From NCBI GenBank assembly GCA_017998475.1, contig JAGODA010000192.1:1-6208 (forward strand): 6,208 nucleotides of DNA, read 5' to 3'. A model generated the notes under the pieces. The model ran no database searches. It was given only the letters and a program-made list of their open reading frames with translations, and had not been told where the DNA came from. The DNA is from Spirochaetota bacterium. Its GTDB lineage: Bacteria; Spirochaetota; UBA4802; UBA5368. Within the stretch, counting starts at the first letter, position 1. Each line of letters begins with the position of its first letter. This document shows, piece after piece, positions 4,288 to 6,208 of this stretch. Position numbers and translations under genes: made by a program.

Positions 4288-6208
4288 ATGCCAGAAAGGA
4301 CCCTCCTCCTCGTCGAAGACGAAGCGATTATAGCCATGGCTGAAGCGGCGATGCTCCGGAAAAATGACTATGCGGTCCTCCTGGCGGAAAGCGGCGAGCA
4401 GGCGGTCGCCCTTGCCTCACTGGACCCCCGCATCGACCTCGTGCTTATGGACATAGACCTGGGGCGGGGGATGGACGGCACCGAGGTGGCGCGGAACATC
4501 CTGGCGTGCCGGGACATCCCCATCGTCTTCCTCTCAAGCCACACCGAGCCCGAGGTGGTCGAGAAGACCGAGGGCATCACCTCGTACGGCTATGTCGTAA
4601 AGAACTCCGGCGACACGGTGCTTCTCGCCTCGCTGAAGATGGCCTTCCGGCTCTTCGACGCCAACCGCACGCTCTACGAAAACAGGTGCCGCCTGTCCGA
4701 GGCCAACCAGATCATGTCGGGCATTCTCACGAACACGCACATGATGGCGGCGTACCTTGATGCCTCGTTCAACTTCATCTGGGTAAACGACGTCTATGCC
4801 GCTACGTGCGGGTACGATCCCTCGTTCTTCACCGGTAAAAACCATTTCGACCTCTATCCGCACCCGGAGAACCAGGCAATCTTCCGGCGCGTGGTCGAAA
4901 CGGGCACCCCTTTCTACGTGGAAGCCAAACCCTTCGAGTATCCCGATCATCCAGAGCGCGGGGAGACCTACTGGGACTGGAGTCTTTTCCCGATAACCGA
5001 TTCGGTCGGAACGGTCGGCGGGCTGGTCTTCACGCTCGCGGACGTCACACATCGCGTTCGGGCCGAGAAAAAGATTAAGCTTCTCGCCGATATGGTGAAC
5101 GGCGCGCCGGGCTCCATCACCGTCCACGACTACGACGGCCGGTTTCTCTACGCGAACAAAAAGACGTTCGAAATCCACGGGTACGACGAGGACGAATTCA
5201 TGTCGCTCAACCTTCACGATCTCGACGTTCCAGAAAGCGAAGAGCGCCTTGCGGAGCGCTTCAGTAAAATCGACCGGGAGGGCATGGCTACCTTCGAGGT
5301 GGCCCATTACAGAAAGGACGGAACACGATTTCCTCTGGAGGTGAGCGCCAGAAAAACAACCTGGGACGGCGAGCCGGCGATAATGAGCGTCGCCGCCGAT
5401 ATCACGGCCCGTAAGGAGCGCGAGCGCGAGCGCGAGGCCTCCATCGAAATACTGCGGCTTATCAACGAGAAAACCGATCAGCGCGATCTCATGAGTTCCG
5501 TCGCGCTGTTCATGCGCGAGTGGTCCGGTTGCGAGGCCATAGGTATCCGGCTCGCGGAGGGCGACGACTATCCCTATTACGAAACGAACGGCTTCCCGGA
5601 ACGCTTCGTGGAGCTGGAAAACAGCCTGTGCACCAGGGACTTCGACGGACAGATCGTCCGTGATGTGATGGGCCACCCGGCGCTGGAATGCATGTGCGGA
5701 AACATACTCCGCGGGCGTTTCGATCCCTCAAGGCCGTTCTTTACGGAGCGCGGGAGCTTCTGGACAAATTCCACCACGGAGCTTCTGGCCGGCACCACGG
5801 AGGAGGACCGGCAGTCGTCCACCCGTAACCGATGCAACGGCATGGGATACGAATCGGTCGCGCTCGTGCCGCTTCGCGCGGGGGACGAAACACACGGCCT
5901 CCTTCAGCTCAATGACGCCCGAAAAGACCGCTTCACCCCGTCGACCATCGAAACGATCGAACGACTCTGCGTAAGCATCGCCGTGGCTCTCTCCAACAGA
6001 AAACTTGTCGAACGTCTGGTCGAGAGCGAGAAGAAATTCCATACGATGGTCGATTATACCTACGACTGGGAGATCTGGACCGCGCCGGACGGCCGCCCGT
6101 TACATGTTTCGCGGTCATGCGAACGGATCACCGGCTATACCCAGGATGAGTTTATGGCCGATCCGCACCTGCTGACGGACATAGTGCACCCCGACGACAG
6201 GGCCGCAC
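4288..6208 (+). CDS. Hybrid sensor protein: receiver-PAS-PAS-GAF-PAS, 3' end outside window
   Basis: The first 640 residues of a multidomain signalling protein, still open at the window edge. Residues 4-123 form a response-regulator receiver domain with acidic pair Glu10-Asp11, phosphoacceptor Asp55 (MDIDLG), Ser83/Ser84 and Lys105, all intact. A first PAS domain spans about 139-254, a second about 260-374. A charged linker (ERERERE, 377-383, then a likely helix to about 402) leads to a GAF domain of about 400-571. The GAF has Cys448, Cys468-x-Cys470 (ECMCGN) and Cys516 (NRCNG), a pattern I associate with GAF modules of spirochaete and archaeal sensor kinases. A third PAS starts near 580 and is cut off at 640. 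By family analogy a histidine-kinase or another output domain should follow, but none is visible. No membrane segment occurs, so it is cytoplasmic. ATG 4288 is chosen because the receiver's first strand (TLLLVED) follows at once; the ribosome site is weak (AGGG 4275-4278). The signal and partners are unknown. Confidence 0.9.
   Translation, partial: MPERTLLLVEDEAIIAMAEAAMLRKNDYAVLLAESGEQAVALASLDPRIDLVLMDIDLGRGMDGTEVARNILACRDIPIVFLSSHTEPEVVEKTEGITSYGYVVKNSGDTVLLASLKMAFRLFDANRTLYENRCRLSEANQIMSGILTNTHMMAAYLDASFNFIWVNDVYAATCGYDPSFFTGKNHFDLYPHPENQAIFRRVVETGTPFYVEAKPFEYPDHPERGETYWDWSLFPITDSVGTVGGLVFTLADVTHRVRAEKKIKLLADMVNGAPGSITVHDYDGRFLYANKKTFEIHGYDEDEFMSLNLHDLDVPESEERLAERFSKIDREGMATFEVAHYRKDGTRFPLEVSARKTTWDGEPAIMSVAADITARKEREREREASIEILRLINEKTDQRDLMSSVALFMREWSGCEAIGIRLAEGDDYPYYETNGFPERFVELENSLCTRDFDGQIVRDVMGHPALECMCGNILRGRFDPSRPFFTERGSFWTNSTTELLAGTTEEDRQSSTRNRCNGMGYESVALVPLRAGDETHGLLQLNDARKDRFTPSTIETIERLCVSIAVALSNRKLVERLVESEKKFHTMVDYTYDWEIWTAPDGRPLHVSRSCERITGYTQDEFMADPHLLTDIVHPDDRAA

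Noticed and set aside
4534..5676. 380-codon minus-strand frame inside the sensor gene
   Set aside because: The plus strand encodes clear receiver, PAS and GAF domains across the same bases; the antisense product shows no domain.

Overview
The window looks like part of a moderately GC-rich bacterial chromosome, most likely a free-living or environmental spirochaete (Spirochaetota). The best taxonomic clue is the receiver domain of the last gene: the strings around its phosphoacceptor (MDIDLGRGMDG) and its C-terminal half (SSHTEPEVVEKTEGITSYGYVVKNS) match, from memory, a receiver-PAS sensor-kinase group that is very common in spirochaetes. This assignment is from pattern memory, not a search.

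Layout, left to right. Positions 1-200 hold a well-formed promoter, a Shine-Dalgarno site and a 41-codon reading frame resembling the N-terminus of an insertion-sequence orfA transposase, probably a relic. Converging on it is a minus-strand gene (526 to 203) for a small exported or membrane-anchored protein with four cysteines. Positions 527-952 carry no gene but include an AT-rich tract, a candidate promoter and a long untranslated leader. Positions 953-2404 encode a lipoprotein-type, formylglycine-dependent sulfatase resembling heparan N-sulfatase (sulfamidase). A 114-bp nested palindromic element (2461-2574) follows. Positions 2689-4044 encode a short GMC-type FAD oxidoreductase with its own near-consensus promoter. 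A non-coding stretch (4045-4287) holds two stem-loops and a possible promoter with a palindrome in its spacer. From 4288 to the window edge runs the front part of a large hybrid sensor protein: receiver, PAS, PAS, Cys-containing GAF, and the start of a third PAS; its kinase domain would lie beyond the window.

Functionally the genes appear to be separate transcription units rather than one operon: each large gene has its own upstream signal and is separated from the next by more than 240 bp with strong secondary structure. The sulfatase suggests desulfation of sulfated sugars at the cell envelope; the oxidoreductase is presumably cytoplasmic and of unknown substrate; the sensor protein has no visible link to either. 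I found no CRISPR array, tRNA, rRNA, toxin-antitoxin pair, phage module or clearly new multi-gene system. The points most worth a second look are the transposase relic with intact expression signals, the nested palindrome, the oxidoreductase's non-standard active-site pair, and the palindrome in the spacer of the sensor-gene promoter.
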